Below, one piece after another: positions 26,908-36,619 of a stretch of 64,000 bases of DNA. The DNA is from JBNNGK01 sp050268245 (GTDB lineage: Bacteria > Pseudomonadota > Gammaproteobacteria > Enterobacterales > Enterobacteriaceae): assembly GCF_050268245.1 (NCBI RefSeq), contig NZ_JBNNGK010000009.1:124001-188000 (forward strand), read 5' to 3'. The translations under genes were made by a program, and so were the position numbers. Position 1 is the stretch's first letter. The number at the start of each line of letters is the position of its first letter. A model generated the notes under the pieces. It saw only the letters and a list, made by a program, of their open reading frames with translations, had not been told where the DNA came from and made no database searches.

Positions 26908-28215
26908 TTAACGAACTGCGCCGTTTAACCAGAATGGCGCATGTGATAAGGCTTGTTTACGGCAGCCTTCGTACCAACCCTGACGACGTTCGGCCAAAGC
27001 GGCATGCAGTTCGCGCCAACTGTCGATGAACGGCCCGGTTTCGTTATCTGGATACGCACCAGAGAGCAAGATCAATGCCGAAAGCTGGCGCGTTAAACGC
27101 GGTAACTGTTCTTGATACTCATCGTCATTGAGCCGGCGGCTAAACGCATCTTTCAGCTCTGCCGCACTGCGCCCCAGCATAATGTCGCAAAAGCGTTTGA
27201 ACGAACCTGCTAACTTAGTCTGCGCCTTGGCATCAATAAAGGCACGCCATGCACCGTTCACCAACCATGATGTGAGTGCCAACTTACATTGCAAATATTC
27301 TGCGCTGTAACACAGCACCTGCGGTTGCGTCTGTTTATCCTCTAACAATGGCTCCAACGCGGTCAGCCGAGCACGCAAATCGGCACTCGCTTTGCGCGGT
27401 ACTAAACCACCAAACACCACCAATGCCTGGCGAACCAAGGCGATAGCTTCCATCACACCTTGTCTGGCCTTCGCATCCCCGCCTAGCCACACCTCTTCAT
27501 GGTATTGCCAGTGGCTCAACGCCAGTTCAAAGCCGGCGATCATGCCCTGCTCAATGGTTGATTTTGCAGGTGTTTTTAACACGCTAAGCGCACGACGCTC
27601 ACGCTCAATATTGCCCTGCGCCAGATGATACCCCCGCGCCGCTTTACTCAGGCTCCCCTGACGTAAACCGCCGTGCTCCGCTAATTCAGCCGCCAGTTTC
27701 AATACATCAGCGGTATCACCCTGTTTTAACTCCAATTCAATTTCGCACAAGGGTTCAATGTGCTCACCTGCGCTCACTTCCCCTTGATCGAGCCCAACTT
27801 CAATCAGGCTATTATCGTAAGTAACTACCCACTTCTCGCGCACAAAATCGGTGCGAAACAGCGGTTGCAGTTGTTGCTGTAACGCCTGTACGTCACAGTC
27901 CTGTGGCCAAATCTCGGCGGGGAACTGTGCTAGCGCCAATTCTGGCGTCGCGATCGGCACGTTGTATTCCGGCCGCTGGTGTAGGCCACCGACCACCACG
28001 CCGGCGGTTTTGATGGTCATTTCATAGCGATCATCGAAACCCCGAATGCGCAGCCCCATATCATGACGTCGCAGAAAGTTGTCGGCCGTTTCGAAGTAAA
28101 TATTGGTCAGACGCTGTGGCGCAGCATGTTCATGCGGCCAAGCCGCCAGTTGCGTAGGTAATGCCGCCACCGCAGTGGGCGTAGCGATAAATTTTAGTTC
28201 TATTTCAACGGTCAT
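26908..28215 (-). CDS. ygiF: Inorganic triphosphatase YgiF (CYTH-CHAD)
   Basis: YgiF hydrolyses inorganic tripolyphosphate. The product is 435 residues (E. coli 433): an N-terminal CYTH domain (about 1-200) with the signature EIELKF at residues 4-9 and a C-terminal CHAD domain (about 215-430), an all-helical region that binds polyphosphate. The frame stays open to 28326, but the start at 28215 places the ExExK motif at the N-terminus as in all CYTH proteins. It heads the leftward ygiF-glnE-hldE cluster, opposite ygiM. Confidence 0.94.
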   Translation of the reverse strand: MTVEIELKFIATPTAVAALPTQLAAWPHEHAAPQRLTNIYFETADNFLRRHDMGLRIRGFDDRYEMTIKTAGVVVGGLHQRPEYNVPIATPELALAQFPAEIWPQDCDVQALQQQLQPLFRTDFVREKWVVTYDNSLIEVGLDQGEVSAGEHIEPLCEIELELKQGDTADVLKLAAELAEHGGLRQGSLSKAARGYHLAQGNIERERRALSVLKTPAKSTIEQGMIAGFELALSHWQYHEEVWLGGDAKARQGVMEAIALVRQALVVFGGLVPRKASADLRARLTALEPLLEDKQTQPQVLCYSAEYLQCKLALTSWLVNGAWRAFIDAKAQTKLAGSFKRFCDIMLGRSAAELKDAFSRRLNDDEYQEQLPRLTRQLSALILLSGAYPDNETGPFIDSWRELHAALAERRQGWYEGCRKQALSHAPFWLNGAVR

Positions 28216-28494
28216 AAGTCTTTTACACCAATAAGTTACGCATTCGAAAGAGGCGTCGGGGCGACGTAGCGGCTGAGCAGGCGGAGCCCACTGGCACACG
28301 ATGGCGATTATCTTACCGCGATTCACGCTAACCCAACCCTACTGACTGCAGAAAAAAGCGGTTACGCGATAAAATGATGCGCAACTCACAGAATAGAACA
28401 CAGTAAGATAGTTCCCATTCCGGTTTTGCCGTTGCTTCGTCACACTGAAGCCTCTACTATCGTTCCATAAATTCACACAGAAACGATGAACTAA

Positions 28495-29112
28495 ATGCAG
28501 AAATTACGCCTAATTTGCCTCGCGGTGCTGAGCTTCAGCATCGCTTGGGGCGCTCAAGCCGAAGATAAGCGCTATATCTCCGATGAGTTGATTACTTACG
28601 TCCATAGCGGCCCGGGTAATCAATACCGTATTGTTGGCACGCTGAACGCGGGCGATGAGGTCACACTGCTCAGTGTGAATGACAGTACCCAATATGGCCA
28701 GATCCGCGATGCCAAAGGCCGTAGCGTGTGGATCCCACTCGACCAGCTCAGTGAAACGCCAAGTTTTCGTACCCGGGTGCCTGAGTTGGAACAACAAGTG
28801 AAAACCCTCACGGATAAGTTGACCAACATCGATAATAGCTGGAACCAACGCACCGCTGAAATGCAACAAAAAGTCGCCGCCAGCGACAGCATCATCAGTG
28901 GGTTGCAACAGGAAAATCAAGAGCTAAAAAACCAATTAGTGGTCGCGCAGAAAAAGGTCAGCGCGGTTAATCTGCAGCTTGATGACAAACAGCGCACCAT
29001 CATTTTGCAATGGTTCATGTATGGCGGTGGCGTTGCCGGCCTCGGTCTTCTGCTCGGTCTGCTATTGCCACGCCTCATCCCGCGTCGGAAAAACAACCGC
29101 TGGATGAACTAA
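28495..29112 (+). CDS. ygiM: SH3-domain membrane protein YgiM
   Basis: YgiM is a conserved envelope protein with a bacterial SH3 domain; its role is not settled. The product is 205 residues (E. coli 206). In order: a signal peptide ending at AQA-ED (residue 22), an SH3b domain (about 25-90, with TYVHSGPGNQYRIVGTL), a coiled coil (about 95-160), and a C-terminal transmembrane segment (about 168-188, GGGVAGLGLLLGLLLP) followed by a basic tail. This predicts an inner-membrane anchor with a periplasmic SH3/coiled-coil part. Confidence 0.92.
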   Translation: MQKLRLICLAVLSFSIAWGAQAEDKRYISDELITYVHSGPGNQYRIVGTLNAGDEVTLLSVNDSTQYGQIRDAKGRSVWIPLDQLSETPSFRTRVPELEQQVKTLTDKLTNIDNSWNQRTAEMQQKVAASDSIISGLQQENQELKNQLVVAQKKVSAVNLQLDDKQRTIILQWFMYGGGVAGLGLLLGLLLPRLIPRRKNNRWMN

Positions 29113-29216
29113 GGCAATATGTAACGTATAAACGCCTTAAGTTGATAACACCGTCACCCTCTCGCCGCATCGGGGCGAGCTATTCGCCCTAGATTCGGCT
29201 TGGTGATGTTATCAGC

Positions 29217-29243
29217 CCCCGCCGGCTTCAATAGCCGGCGGGG
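29217..29243 (+). terminator. GC-rich hairpin after ygiM
   Basis: The stem CCCCGCCGGCT / AGCCGGCGGGG with loop TCAAT lies about 100 bases downstream of ygiM. A weak T-rich stretch (TGTATT) follows. The rest of the 294-base gap to cca holds no gene that I can support. Confidence 0.65.
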
Positions 29244-29406
29244 CTGTATTCAGGTCTGTTTTATCAGTGCAGCACGCCACCATCAATTCATGTAATCTGA
29301 GATCCCCTTTCATACTTCACGCTATATCGTAGTTGGCGACGACAAGCGGCTCGAATTATGCTCAATGAAAGTACCGCGTTTTAATACAGGATTCGGGAGT
29401 AACACA

Positions 29407-30651
29407 GTGAAAACTTATCTCGTCGGTGGCGCAGTGCGCGACCGATTGCTGAAGATACCGGTCGTTGATCGCGATTGGGTGGTGGTCGGCGCCGCGCCAG
29501 ATGAATTGCTGGCGCTAGGCTATCAACAGGTCGGTAAAGACTTCCCGGTATTCCTCAACCCCAAAAACCATGAAGAATATGCGCTGGCGCGCACCGAGCG
29601 CAAATCGGGTCACGGTTACACCGGTTTTAGCTGCTATGCCGCGCCGGATGTCACACTGGAAGAGGATTTACAACGTCGTGATTTAACCATCAATGCTATC
29701 GCGCAAACCCTGGATGGCGAGTTGATTGATCCGTATCACGGCGTTGACGATCTGAATGCGAGGGTGTTACGCCACGTCTCCGACGCCTTCGGTGAAGATC
29801 CGCTGCGCGTATTGCGCGTCGCGCGTTTTGCCGCCCGCTTCGCCCACCTTGGTTTTAGCATTGCCCCGGAAACCGCGGCGCTGATGCGCCAAATGGCTGA
29901 CAGCGGCGAGCTCACCACGTTAACCGCCGAACGGGTATGGAAAGAAACTGAAAAAGCCTTACAAAGCGACAGTCCGCAGATTTACTTCCAGGTACTCCGC
30001 GATTGTCACGCGTTAGGCGTATTGTTCCCGGAAATCGATGCGCTGTTTGGCGTGCCCGCGCCAGAGAAATGGCATCCGGAAATCGACACCGGTATTCATA
30101 CGCTAATGACCTTAACGATCGCCGCCCAGCTTAGCCCTGACATTGATGTGCGGTTCTCCGCGCTGTGTCACGATCTTGGCAAGGGCCTGACGCCGAAAGA
30201 GCACTGGCCACATCACCACGGACACGGCCCTGCCGGTGTGCCATTGGTCGAGAATCTGTGCCAACGGCTGCGCGTACCGAACCCACTACGCGATCTGGCT
30301 AAGCTGGTGACTGAATATCACGACCTCATACATACGGTGGAGAAACTACGGCCGGAAACCCTGCTGAAACTGTTCGACGCTATCGACGTATGGCGTAAAC
30401 CGCAACGGTTGCAGCAAATGATCCTGACCAGCGAAGCCGATGCGCGCGGCCGCACCGGATTCGAACAAAATCCCTATCCGCAAGGGGATTACCTGCGTGA
30501 AGCCTATCAGGTTGCCAATGGGGTTTCGGTGCAAGAGGTCGTCGCAAGCGGTCTGCAAGGGTTAGCTATACGTGATGAAGTCAGGCGGCGTCGGCAAGCG
30601 GCTCTGGCCGAATGGAAACGTTCGCAAAGCGCTGAGCTGCCTCAGACGTAA
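29407..30651 (+). CDS. cca: CCA-adding multifunctional tRNA nucleotidyltransferase
   Basis: Cca builds or repairs the 3'-terminal CCA of tRNAs and, in enterobacteria, also has HD-domain phosphodiesterase activity. The product is 414 residues (E. coli 412). The nucleotidyltransferase signature YLVGGAVRDRLL is at the start and DRDWVVVG at residues 21-28. The RRDLTINAIAQ block follows and the HD domain SALCHDLGKGLT lies near 250. I chose GTG at 29407: it aligns with the E. coli N-terminus and has GGGAG upstream. The upstream ATG at 29365 adds 14 residues not found in the family. Confidence 0.95.
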   Translation: MKTYLVGGAVRDRLLKIPVVDRDWVVVGAAPDELLALGYQQVGKDFPVFLNPKNHEEYALARTERKSGHGYTGFSCYAAPDVTLEEDLQRRDLTINAIAQTLDGELIDPYHGVDDLNARVLRHVSDAFGEDPLRVLRVARFAARFAHLGFSIAPETAALMRQMADSGELTTLTAERVWKETEKALQSDSPQIYFQVLRDCHALGVLFPEIDALFGVPAPEKWHPEIDTGIHTLMTLTIAAQLSPDIDVRFSALCHDLGKGLTPKEHWPHHHGHGPAGVPLVENLCQRLRVPNPLRDLAKLVTEYHDLIHTVEKLRPETLLKLFDAIDVWRKPQRLQQMILTSEADARGRTGFEQNPYPQGDYLREAYQVANGVSVQEVVASGLQGLAIRDEVRRRRQAALAEWKRSQSAELPQT

Positions 30652-30673
30652 AAAAACCCGCGCTATGCGGGTT
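30649..30673 (-). terminator. Intrinsic terminator of uppP
   Basis: On the minus strand the stem AACCCGC / GCGGGTT with loop ATAGC is followed by seven T residues, ending at the cca stop codon. It fits leftward transcription from uppP. Confidence 0.75.
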
Positions 30674-30717
30674 CTATCAGAGCATCATCAACGCCACATA
30701 CTGGTGAGCGTGTCATC

Positions 30718-30744
30718 AACCGCAAACCGCAGTTTGCGGTTTTT
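30718..30744 (+). terminator. Intrinsic terminator of cca
   Basis: A 10-bp perfect stem AACCGCAAAC / GTTTGCGGTT with loop CGCA is followed by TTT. It lies 67 bases after cca and just inside the end of the convergent uppP. Confidence 0.8.
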
Positions 30745-30756
30745 ATGCGTTGTGGT

Positions 30757-31581
30757 TTACATAAAGACCATGTAAACCGCCGCCGCTACAATAAAGCGAT
30801 AAATGGCGAACGGAACGAAAGAAATACGTTTGATCAGCGTTAAGAAGGTCTTAATGGCAATCAATGCCACCACAAAGGCGGTAACAAAACCGACCACAAA
30901 CATCGGCAAATCAGACAGCGTGAGGAAATGCAGGCTTTTGTACAAATCCAAAGCGCTAGCCCCCATCATCATCGGCACCGCCAAGATAAAGGAAAACTCG
31001 GACGCGGCGTAACGGCTGACCCCCATTAGCATTCCCCCCGCAATAGTCGCACCAGAGCGAGAAAAGCCCGGCCAAAGCGCCAAACATTGGAAACAACCAA
31101 TCATGAATGCCTGACGATGCGTAATATCATCCAGACCCACCGCGCGCGGTTTCTTCGGCTTTAGCCATTCCGCCGCTAACAGCAGGAAGCCCCCCACAAT
31201 CAGCGCATACATGACATTTTTCGGTTCAAACAGCGACTTGATCACGTCATGAAACACCAACCCCATGACCACGGCCGGGATCATCGCTAACAGAATATGG
31301 CTCAGTTTCAGCCGCCCTGGCGTATGGCCCTCGTGCGCCACCGGCTTGCCACCGAAATGGATACCGATCAAACCGAACAGACGTCGCCAAAACACCACAA
31401 CAACGGCCAGAATGGATCCCAACTGAATGATCACTTCAAACGTTTTTGCCTTGTCTCCGGTAAAGCCCATCAGCTCACCAACGATAATCATATGCCCCGT
31501 CGATGATACCGGCAGAAATTCCGTTAGCCCTTCCACTACGCCGAGTACAAATGCCACAAATAATGAATACATATCCGTCAT
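30757..31581 (-). CDS. uppP: Undecaprenyl-diphosphate phosphatase UppP (BacA)
   Basis: UppP dephosphorylates undecaprenyl diphosphate in the inner membrane, recycling the lipid carrier for peptidoglycan and LPS; extra copies give bacitracin resistance. The product is 274 residues (E. coli 273), with about eight membrane spans. Catalytic residues are visible in VEGLTEFLPVSSTGH (Glu17, Glu21, His30) and GFSRSGATIAGG near 173. The frame is open to 31629, but the ATG at 31581 with AGGGG upstream matches the family start. Confidence 0.97.
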   Translation of the reverse strand: MTDMYSLFVAFVLGVVEGLTEFLPVSSTGHMIIVGELMGFTGDKAKTFEVIIQLGSILAVVVVFWRRLFGLIGIHFGGKPVAHEGHTPGRLKLSHILLAMIPAVVMGLVFHDVIKSLFEPKNVMYALIVGGFLLLAAEWLKPKKPRAVGLDDITHRQAFMIGCFQCLALWPGFSRSGATIAGGMLMGVSRYAASEFSFILAVPMMMGASALDLYKSLHFLTLSDLPMFVVGFVTAFVVALIAIKTFLTLIKRISFVPFAIYRFIVAAAVYMVFM

Positions 31582-31616
31582 ACGCGCGCTTACCCCTAAT
31601 CTTTCGCCATAAACAT

Positions 31617-31649
31617 AAAAAAGCGGCACTGTTTAACACACTGCCGCTA
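31617..31649 (-). terminator. Intrinsic terminator of folB
   Basis: On the minus strand AGCGGCA ... TGCCGCT form a seven-pair stem, extended by TGT/ACA beyond one mismatch, and are followed by six T residues. It lies 56 bases after folB and upstream of uppP. Confidence 0.82.
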
Positions 31650-31704
31650 AAAAATTCTGATTTTCAGACCAGATTAATGGCCTTAAGTTGCACGTTGATG
31701 ACGG

Positions 31705-32067
31705 TTAATCAGCCGAGCGCTGACCCCGTTCAATAATCACGCCAACCCGGCTGGCATGAGCAACCGCCCCTGGCTTGCTGACCTTAATACGGACCCATGG
31801 GGATTTAAAGCGCTGGAGTAACATTTCGGATATTTCCTCCGCAACGCGTTCAACCAATGCAAAGCGCCCAGATTCAACATGTTGGATCACGGCATCACTG
31901 ATATCGGCATAGCTTAAGCAGTCATTGACATCATCACTGGCTGCGGCCTGCCGGTTATCCCAGCCCATTTCGATATCGAACACCAGTTTCTGTCGAATGG
32001 TCTGTTCCCAGTCATAAACGCCAATGGTAGTGATTACAGTAAGTTCTTCAATAAATACGATATCCAT
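31705..32067 (-). CDS. folB: Dihydroneopterin aldolase
   Basis: FolB converts 7,8-dihydroneopterin to 6-hydroxymethyl-dihydropterin and glycolaldehyde in folate synthesis, and also epimerises dihydroneopterin. The product is 120 residues with the family features MDIVFIEELTVITTIGVYDWE (N-terminus), LSYADISDAV near 53, the active-site ALVERVAEEI near 72, and VRIKVSKPGAV near 93. A second ATG one codon upstream (32070) is an equally possible start. It diverges from plsY. Confidence 0.95.
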   Translation of the reverse strand: MDIVFIEELTVITTIGVYDWEQTIRQKLVFDIEMGWDNRQAAASDDVNDCLSYADISDAVIQHVESGRFALVERVAEEISEMLLQRFKSPWVRIKVSKPGAVAHASRVGVIIERGQRSAD

Positions 32068-32174
32068 CACGTCATTCTCTGTTTTTGGCTTTGCCGGATA
32101 CCACTTCCAGCGGAATATGCGTATTATCCATGGATGTTGCGAGTAAAACGACCATTATTAAACGGAGCCGCGTT

Positions 32175-32816
32175 ATGAGTGCAACCGCGCTTGGCATGAT
32201 TATCTTCGCGTATCTGTGTGGCTCAATTTCCAGCGCCATCCTGGTTTGCCGGATCGCCAGGCTACCCGATCCCCGTGAACATGGCTCAGGAAACCCCGGT
32301 GCAACCAACGTGTTACGTATCGGCGGCCGCCTTGCCGCTGCGGCGGTGCTTGTCTTTGACGTACTGAAAGGGATGCTGCCGGTTTGGCTCGCGTATGCGC
32401 TCGACGTACCGCCACTGTACCTTGGGCTGACGGCAATCGCCGCCTGTCTCGGCCACATTTATCCGGTGTTCTTTCACTTTCGTGGGGGAAAAGGCGTTGC
32501 CACTGCGTTTGGTGCCATCGCACCGATCGGCTGGGACTTAACCGGCCTGATGACCGGAACCTGGCTACTGACGGTGTTGCTCAGTGGTTATTCTTCATTG
32601 GGTGCCATTGTCAGCGCGCTGATTGCTCCCTTTTACGTCTGGTGGTTCAAACCGCAGTTCACCTTCCCGGTCGCTATGCTTTCTTGCCTGATTTTGATGC
32701 GGCATCACGATAATATTCAGCGCTTGTGGCGCGGGCAGGAAGGAAAAATCTGGGGCAAACTCCGCAAGAAAAAGCATGAGAGCGCAGCGGTTGAGAAATC
32801 AGACGATAATCAATAA
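32175..32816 (+). CDS. plsY: Acyl-phosphate:glycerol-3-phosphate acyltransferase PlsY
   Basis: PlsY transfers an acyl group from acyl phosphate to glycerol 3-phosphate in the inner membrane, starting phospholipid synthesis. The product is 213 residues (E. coli 205; the extra length is in the basic C-terminal tail). It has about five transmembrane segments and the three family motifs: GSISSAIL, GSGNPGATNVLR, and GGKGVATAFG. An in-frame stretch upstream to 32085 was rejected because the conserved N-terminus begins at 32175. Confidence 0.96.
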   Translation: MSATALGMIIFAYLCGSISSAILVCRIARLPDPREHGSGNPGATNVLRIGGRLAAAAVLVFDVLKGMLPVWLAYALDVPPLYLGLTAIAACLGHIYPVFFHFRGGKGVATAFGAIAPIGWDLTGLMTGTWLLTVLLSGYSSLGAIVSALIAPFYVWWFKPQFTFPVAMLSCLILMRHHDNIQRLWRGQEGKIWGKLRKKKHESAAVEKSDDNQ

Positions 32817-32821
32817 GACAA

Positions 32822-32840
32822 GGCCGGGGTAACCGGCCTG
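32822..32840. terminator. Small GC hairpin between plsY and tsaD
   Basis: AGGCCGG / CCGGCCT pair across a short loop just after the plsY stop codon, between convergent genes. No T-run is seen; it may still help end transcripts. Confidence 0.4.
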
Positions 32841-32881
32841 CTAACTAACGCCCCTCTTTACGTCACCGCACGCCGGTGTTT

Positions 32882-33895
32882 TTATACGGCAGGCAGTTCC
32901 GCCAACGGCCAACGAGGGCGCACCGACACGCTTAACTCTGGATTAGCACCGCTTTTTAAGCGCACCATCCCTGCGTAGGCGATCATCGCACCGTTATCAG
33001 TACAAAACTCCGGGCGAGCATAAAAGACTTCTCCCCCACGTTTTTGCATCATTTCCGCCAGCTTGGCGCGTAAGGTACGGTTGGCACTGACGCCGCCGGC
33101 CATCACCAAACGTTTAAAACCGGTTTGCTCTAGTGCGCGTTTGCATTTAATCGCCAGCGTATCAACCACCGCATCTTCAAATGCACGTGCAATATCGGCA
33201 CGGGTTTGATCATCACCGCCATTAGCGCGGATGGTATTGGCAGCAAAGGTTTTCAACCCCGAAAAACTGAAGTCCAGCCCGGGGCGATCGGTCATTGGCC
33301 GCGGGAAAGTAAAGCGCCCAGCAGTACCTTGCTGCGCCATTTTCGACAACATCGGCCCACCGGGATAATCCAACCCTAATAATTTAGCCGTTTTGTCGAA
33401 GGCTTCACCAGCCGCATCGTCAATCGATTCGCCCAACAAGGTGTATTCACCAATGCCGGTCACGCTGATCAACTGGGTATGGCCGCCGGACACCAGCAAC
33501 GCCACAAACGGGAACGCCGGTGGATTATCTTCCAACATCGGCGCCAGCAAGTGGCCTTCCATATGATGTACTGGCACGGCCGGTACATTCCAGGCAAACG
33601 CCAACGCGCGGCCAATAGTCGCACCGACCAACAGCGCACCCACCAAGCCAGGCCCTGCGGTATAAGCCACCCCGTCGATATCAGCCGCCGTTAGATTGGC
33701 TTCTTTTAACGCAGCCTGAATCAGCGGCACGGTTTTGCGCACGTGATCGCGTGAGGCCAATTCCGGCACCACGCCACCGTAGTCCGCGTGCAACTTCACT
33801 TGGCTGTATAATTGATTGGCTAACAAACCGGCTTGATCGTCATACACTGCAATTCCGGTTTCATCGCAGGACGTTTCTATACCCAGTACTCGCAT
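32882..33895 (-). CDS. tsaD: tRNA N6-threonylcarbamoyladenosine transferase TsaD
   Basis: TsaD, with TsaB and TsaE, transfers threonylcarbamoyl from TC-AMP to A37 of ANN-decoding tRNAs. The product is 337 residues, identical in length to E. coli. It is an ASKHA-fold protein; metal-binding histidines lie in VHHMEGHLLAP near residues 110-116, with LVSGGHTQL near 134 and VMAGGVSANRTLR near 268. The start at 33895 gives MRVLGIETSCDETGIAVYD, the family N-terminus. It is divergent from rpsU, as in E. coli. Confidence 0.98.
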   Translation of the reverse strand: MRVLGIETSCDETGIAVYDDQAGLLANQLYSQVKLHADYGGVVPELASRDHVRKTVPLIQAALKEANLTAADIDGVAYTAGPGLVGALLVGATIGRALAFAWNVPAVPVHHMEGHLLAPMLEDNPPAFPFVALLVSGGHTQLISVTGIGEYTLLGESIDDAAGEAFDKTAKLLGLDYPGGPMLSKMAQQGTAGRFTFPRPMTDRPGLDFSFSGLKTFAANTIRANGGDDQTRADIARAFEDAVVDTLAIKCKRALEQTGFKRLVMAGGVSANRTLRAKLAEMMQKRGGEVFYARPEFCTDNGAMIAYAGMVRLKSGANPELSVSVRPRWPLAELPAV

Positions 33896-34052
33896 TACCC
33901 TTCCCACTCATTCACGTGCGGCCGCCAGTTTAGCACAAACGCCGGAGTTTACCGCCAGCCGTACGCAGTTTGCCGATGCCAGCAAGCTATGTTCATGATT
34001 CTCGAAACAAATGTTACTGTGATTAAAAACAAGCAATTTTTCCTGATTAGTC

Positions 34053-34058
34053 TATAAT
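34053..34058 (+). promoter_or_regulatory. Candidate -10 box of the rpsU-dnaG-rpoD operon
   Basis: A perfect TATAAT lies 186 bases before rpsU in the tsaD-rpsU divergent region, in an AT-rich context. A clear -35 hexamer at 17 bases is not evident. The remaining leader up to 34244 contains no gene; the AGGTGAG ribosome site of rpsU is at its end. Confidence 0.55.
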
Positions 34059-34232
34059 CAGCGACCGATGCAAAATTGCGCCATATTGATCGGATAGCAT
34101 TCGGGTCGGCGCTCGGTGCGAGTTGGGTTTCTCTTTGAGTTGGTGCTTTACAAAGCAGCGCCCATTGGAGTAAAATTCCGCACCATTTTGAAAAGGCTGG
34201 CGCTTGGCCAGCAGCAAACCGAATTCTATTGA

Positions 34233-34460
<228 letters not shown>

Positions 34461-34465
34461 TCCTT

Positions 34466-34498
34466 CGGGGGTAACCCCGCCGCGTGATTTTTTCTTTT
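34466..34498 (+). terminator. Attenuating terminator between rpsU and dnaG
   Basis: CGGGG / CCCCG pair across a GTAA loop and are followed after nine bases by TTTTTTCTTTTT. The position matches the partial terminator known in E. coli that lowers dnaG relative to rpsU expression. Confidence 0.7.
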
Positions 34499-34595
34499 TC
34501 AAGAACACGCAGACCGAGTAGTTGCATACGAAGGCCGTGCTTTCCGAAAGGAATGCGCGGCTTGTTCTCGTTTATAGGCAGTCGAACCGGGGCTT

Positions 34596-36344
34596 ATGGC
34601 TGGACGAATTCCGCGTGTATTTATCAATGACTTGCTGGCGCGCACCGACATCGTCGATTTGATCGACGCACGGGTGAAGCTCAAGAAGCAAGGCAAAAAC
34701 TATCACGCGTGCTGCCCGTTCCACCACGAAAAAACGCCTTCATTCACCGTTAACGGGGAAAAACAGTTTTACCACTGTTTTGGTTGTGGTGCACACGGCA
34801 ACGCCGTCGATTTCCTGATGAATTACGACAGGCTGGAGTTTGTCGAAACCATCGAGGAACTGGCAACCATGCACGGGCTGGAAGTGCCCTACGAGGCAGG
34901 TTCAGGGCCAACCCAGATCGAACGCCATCAACGTCAGAGTCTTTATCAACTGATGGAACAGCTCAGCGCGTTCTATCAACAATCAATGCAGCAACCTAAC
35001 GCTAAGCAGGCGCGTGACTACCTGCAACAACGTGGGTTAAGTGATGAAGTTATCCGCCATTTCGCTATCGGTTTTGCACCCGTTGGTTGGGATAACGCCT
35101 TAAAACGGTTTGGCCGTGACGCCGAAAGCCGTGCCGCATTGAACGATGCTGGCATGCTGGTGACTAACGATCAGGGGCGGACCTACGATCGTTTCCGTGA
35201 ACGCGTGATGTTTCCGATTCGCGATAAACGCGGGCGTGTGATTGCCTTTGGCGGGCGCGTGTTGGGCGAAGGTATGCCAAAATACCTGAACTCGCCGGAA
35301 ACAGAAGTATTCCATAAAGGCCGTCAATTATACGGCCTGTACGAAGCGCAGCAGAGCCATTCCACCCTACAACGTTTATTAGTCGTGGAAGGGTATATGG
35401 ACGTGGTGGCGCTGGCGCAATTCGGCATCGATTATGCCGTCGCCTCGCTCGGAACCTCGACAACGGCTGAACATATTCAGCTGCTGTTCCGCGCCACCGA
35501 TAACGTTGTCTGCTGTTACGACGGCGACCGCGCTGGCCGTGAAGCGGCTTGGCGCGCGCTGGAAACCGCACTGCCCTACCTTAACGATGGGCGACAATTG
35601 CGGTTTATGTTTTTGCCCGACGGCGAAGACCCGGACACATTAGTACGTAAAGAGGGCAAAGAGGCTTTCGAACAACGGATGGAGCAGGCGCAGCCGCTTT
35701 CCACCTTCCTGTTCGAAACATTAATGCCGCAGGTCGACCTGAGCAGCCCTGATGGGCGCGCTAAACTGAGCACGTTGGCATTACCGCTGATCACCCAAGT
35801 ACCGGGTGAAACGCTGCGCTTATACCTGCGCCAACAGCTTGGCAGCAAACTGGGTCTGTTGGACGACAGCCAGCTCGACAAACTGATGCCTAAGCAGACG
35901 GAAAATACGAATACTTATCAGCCGCCCCAGCTAAAACGCACAACCATGCGTATACTGATAGGACTACTGATACAGAATCCGCATTTAGCCACCCTAGTGC
36001 CAGCATTAGATGGGTTAGAGCAAACTAAACAGGCAGGTTTACCGCTGTTTGTCGAGTTAGTGCAAACCTGTTTGTCGCAACCGGGTCTGACTACCGGGCA
36101 ACTGTTAGAGTTGTATCGCGATAACAAATTTAGCCAACAGCTTGAAACGTTGGCGACATGGAACCATATGATCGTTGAGGATATGGTTGAACAAACATTT
36201 CTGGACACGCTGGCTAGCCTGTATGACTCCGTGCTCGAGCAGCGGCTGGAAACGTTGATCGCCCAGGCCAGAACGCACGGCCTGAGCCCAGAAGAGCGAG
36301 AAGAAGTGCGCTCTCTCAATCAAGTTTTAGCGAAGAAAAACTGA
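34596..36344 (+). CDS. dnaG: DNA primase
   Basis: DnaG makes RNA primers at the replication fork. The product is 582 residues (E. coli 581). The N-terminal zinc-binding domain has CCPFHHEKTPSF and FYHCFGCGAHGNAVDFL (ligands Cys, His, Cys, Cys, residues about 40-64). The TOPRIM catalytic core carries VVEGYMDVVALAQFG near 265 and CCYDGDRAGREA near 308. The C-terminal DnaB-interacting helical domain follows from about 435. It is the middle gene of the rpsU operon. Confidence 0.98.
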   Translation: MAGRIPRVFINDLLARTDIVDLIDARVKLKKQGKNYHACCPFHHEKTPSFTVNGEKQFYHCFGCGAHGNAVDFLMNYDRLEFVETIEELATMHGLEVPYEAGSGPTQIERHQRQSLYQLMEQLSAFYQQSMQQPNAKQARDYLQQRGLSDEVIRHFAIGFAPVGWDNALKRFGRDAESRAALNDAGMLVTNDQGRTYDRFRERVMFPIRDKRGRVIAFGGRVLGEGMPKYLNSPETEVFHKGRQLYGLYEAQQSHSTLQRLLVVEGYMDVVALAQFGIDYAVASLGTSTTAEHIQLLFRATDNVVCCYDGDRAGREAAWRALETALPYLNDGRQLRFMFLPDGEDPDTLVRKEGKEAFEQRMEQAQPLSTFLFETLMPQVDLSSPDGRAKLSTLALPLITQVPGETLRLYLRQQLGSKLGLLDDSQLDKLMPKQTENTNTYQPPQLKRTTMRILIGLLIQNPHLATLVPALDGLEQTKQAGLPLFVELVQTCLSQPGLTTGQLLELYRDNKFSQQLETLATWNHMIVEDMVEQTFLDTLASLYDSVLEQRLETLIAQARTHGLSPEEREEVRSLNQVLAKKN

Positions 36345-36619
36345 ATTTAGCCAACATTATTCACGTTTCAGGTAGACGGCAACTGAACAAATCCTATGCG
36401 TTTACTCAAGTAACTGATTCGGGTAAGAGCAAGCAGCCGCCCCCCTGAGGCGTGAAACATGAAGAATACAACGGCTTAAGTGCCGATAAACGCGAGGGCA
36501 AAGCCCTGCAACATGCCGCCATAGTGGGCCGCGGCTATAACCAATACGCCCCAAATGCTATTGTTGGCGGTTTCGCCGACCGACACCAACCCAATACTCT
36601 GAAGTGTGGATACCGTCTT

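Noticed and set aside
36452..36619. A 56-codon in-frame extension of rpoD
   Set aside because: The universal sigma-70 N-terminus begins at 36620; the upstream residues match nothing and the extension would be unique.
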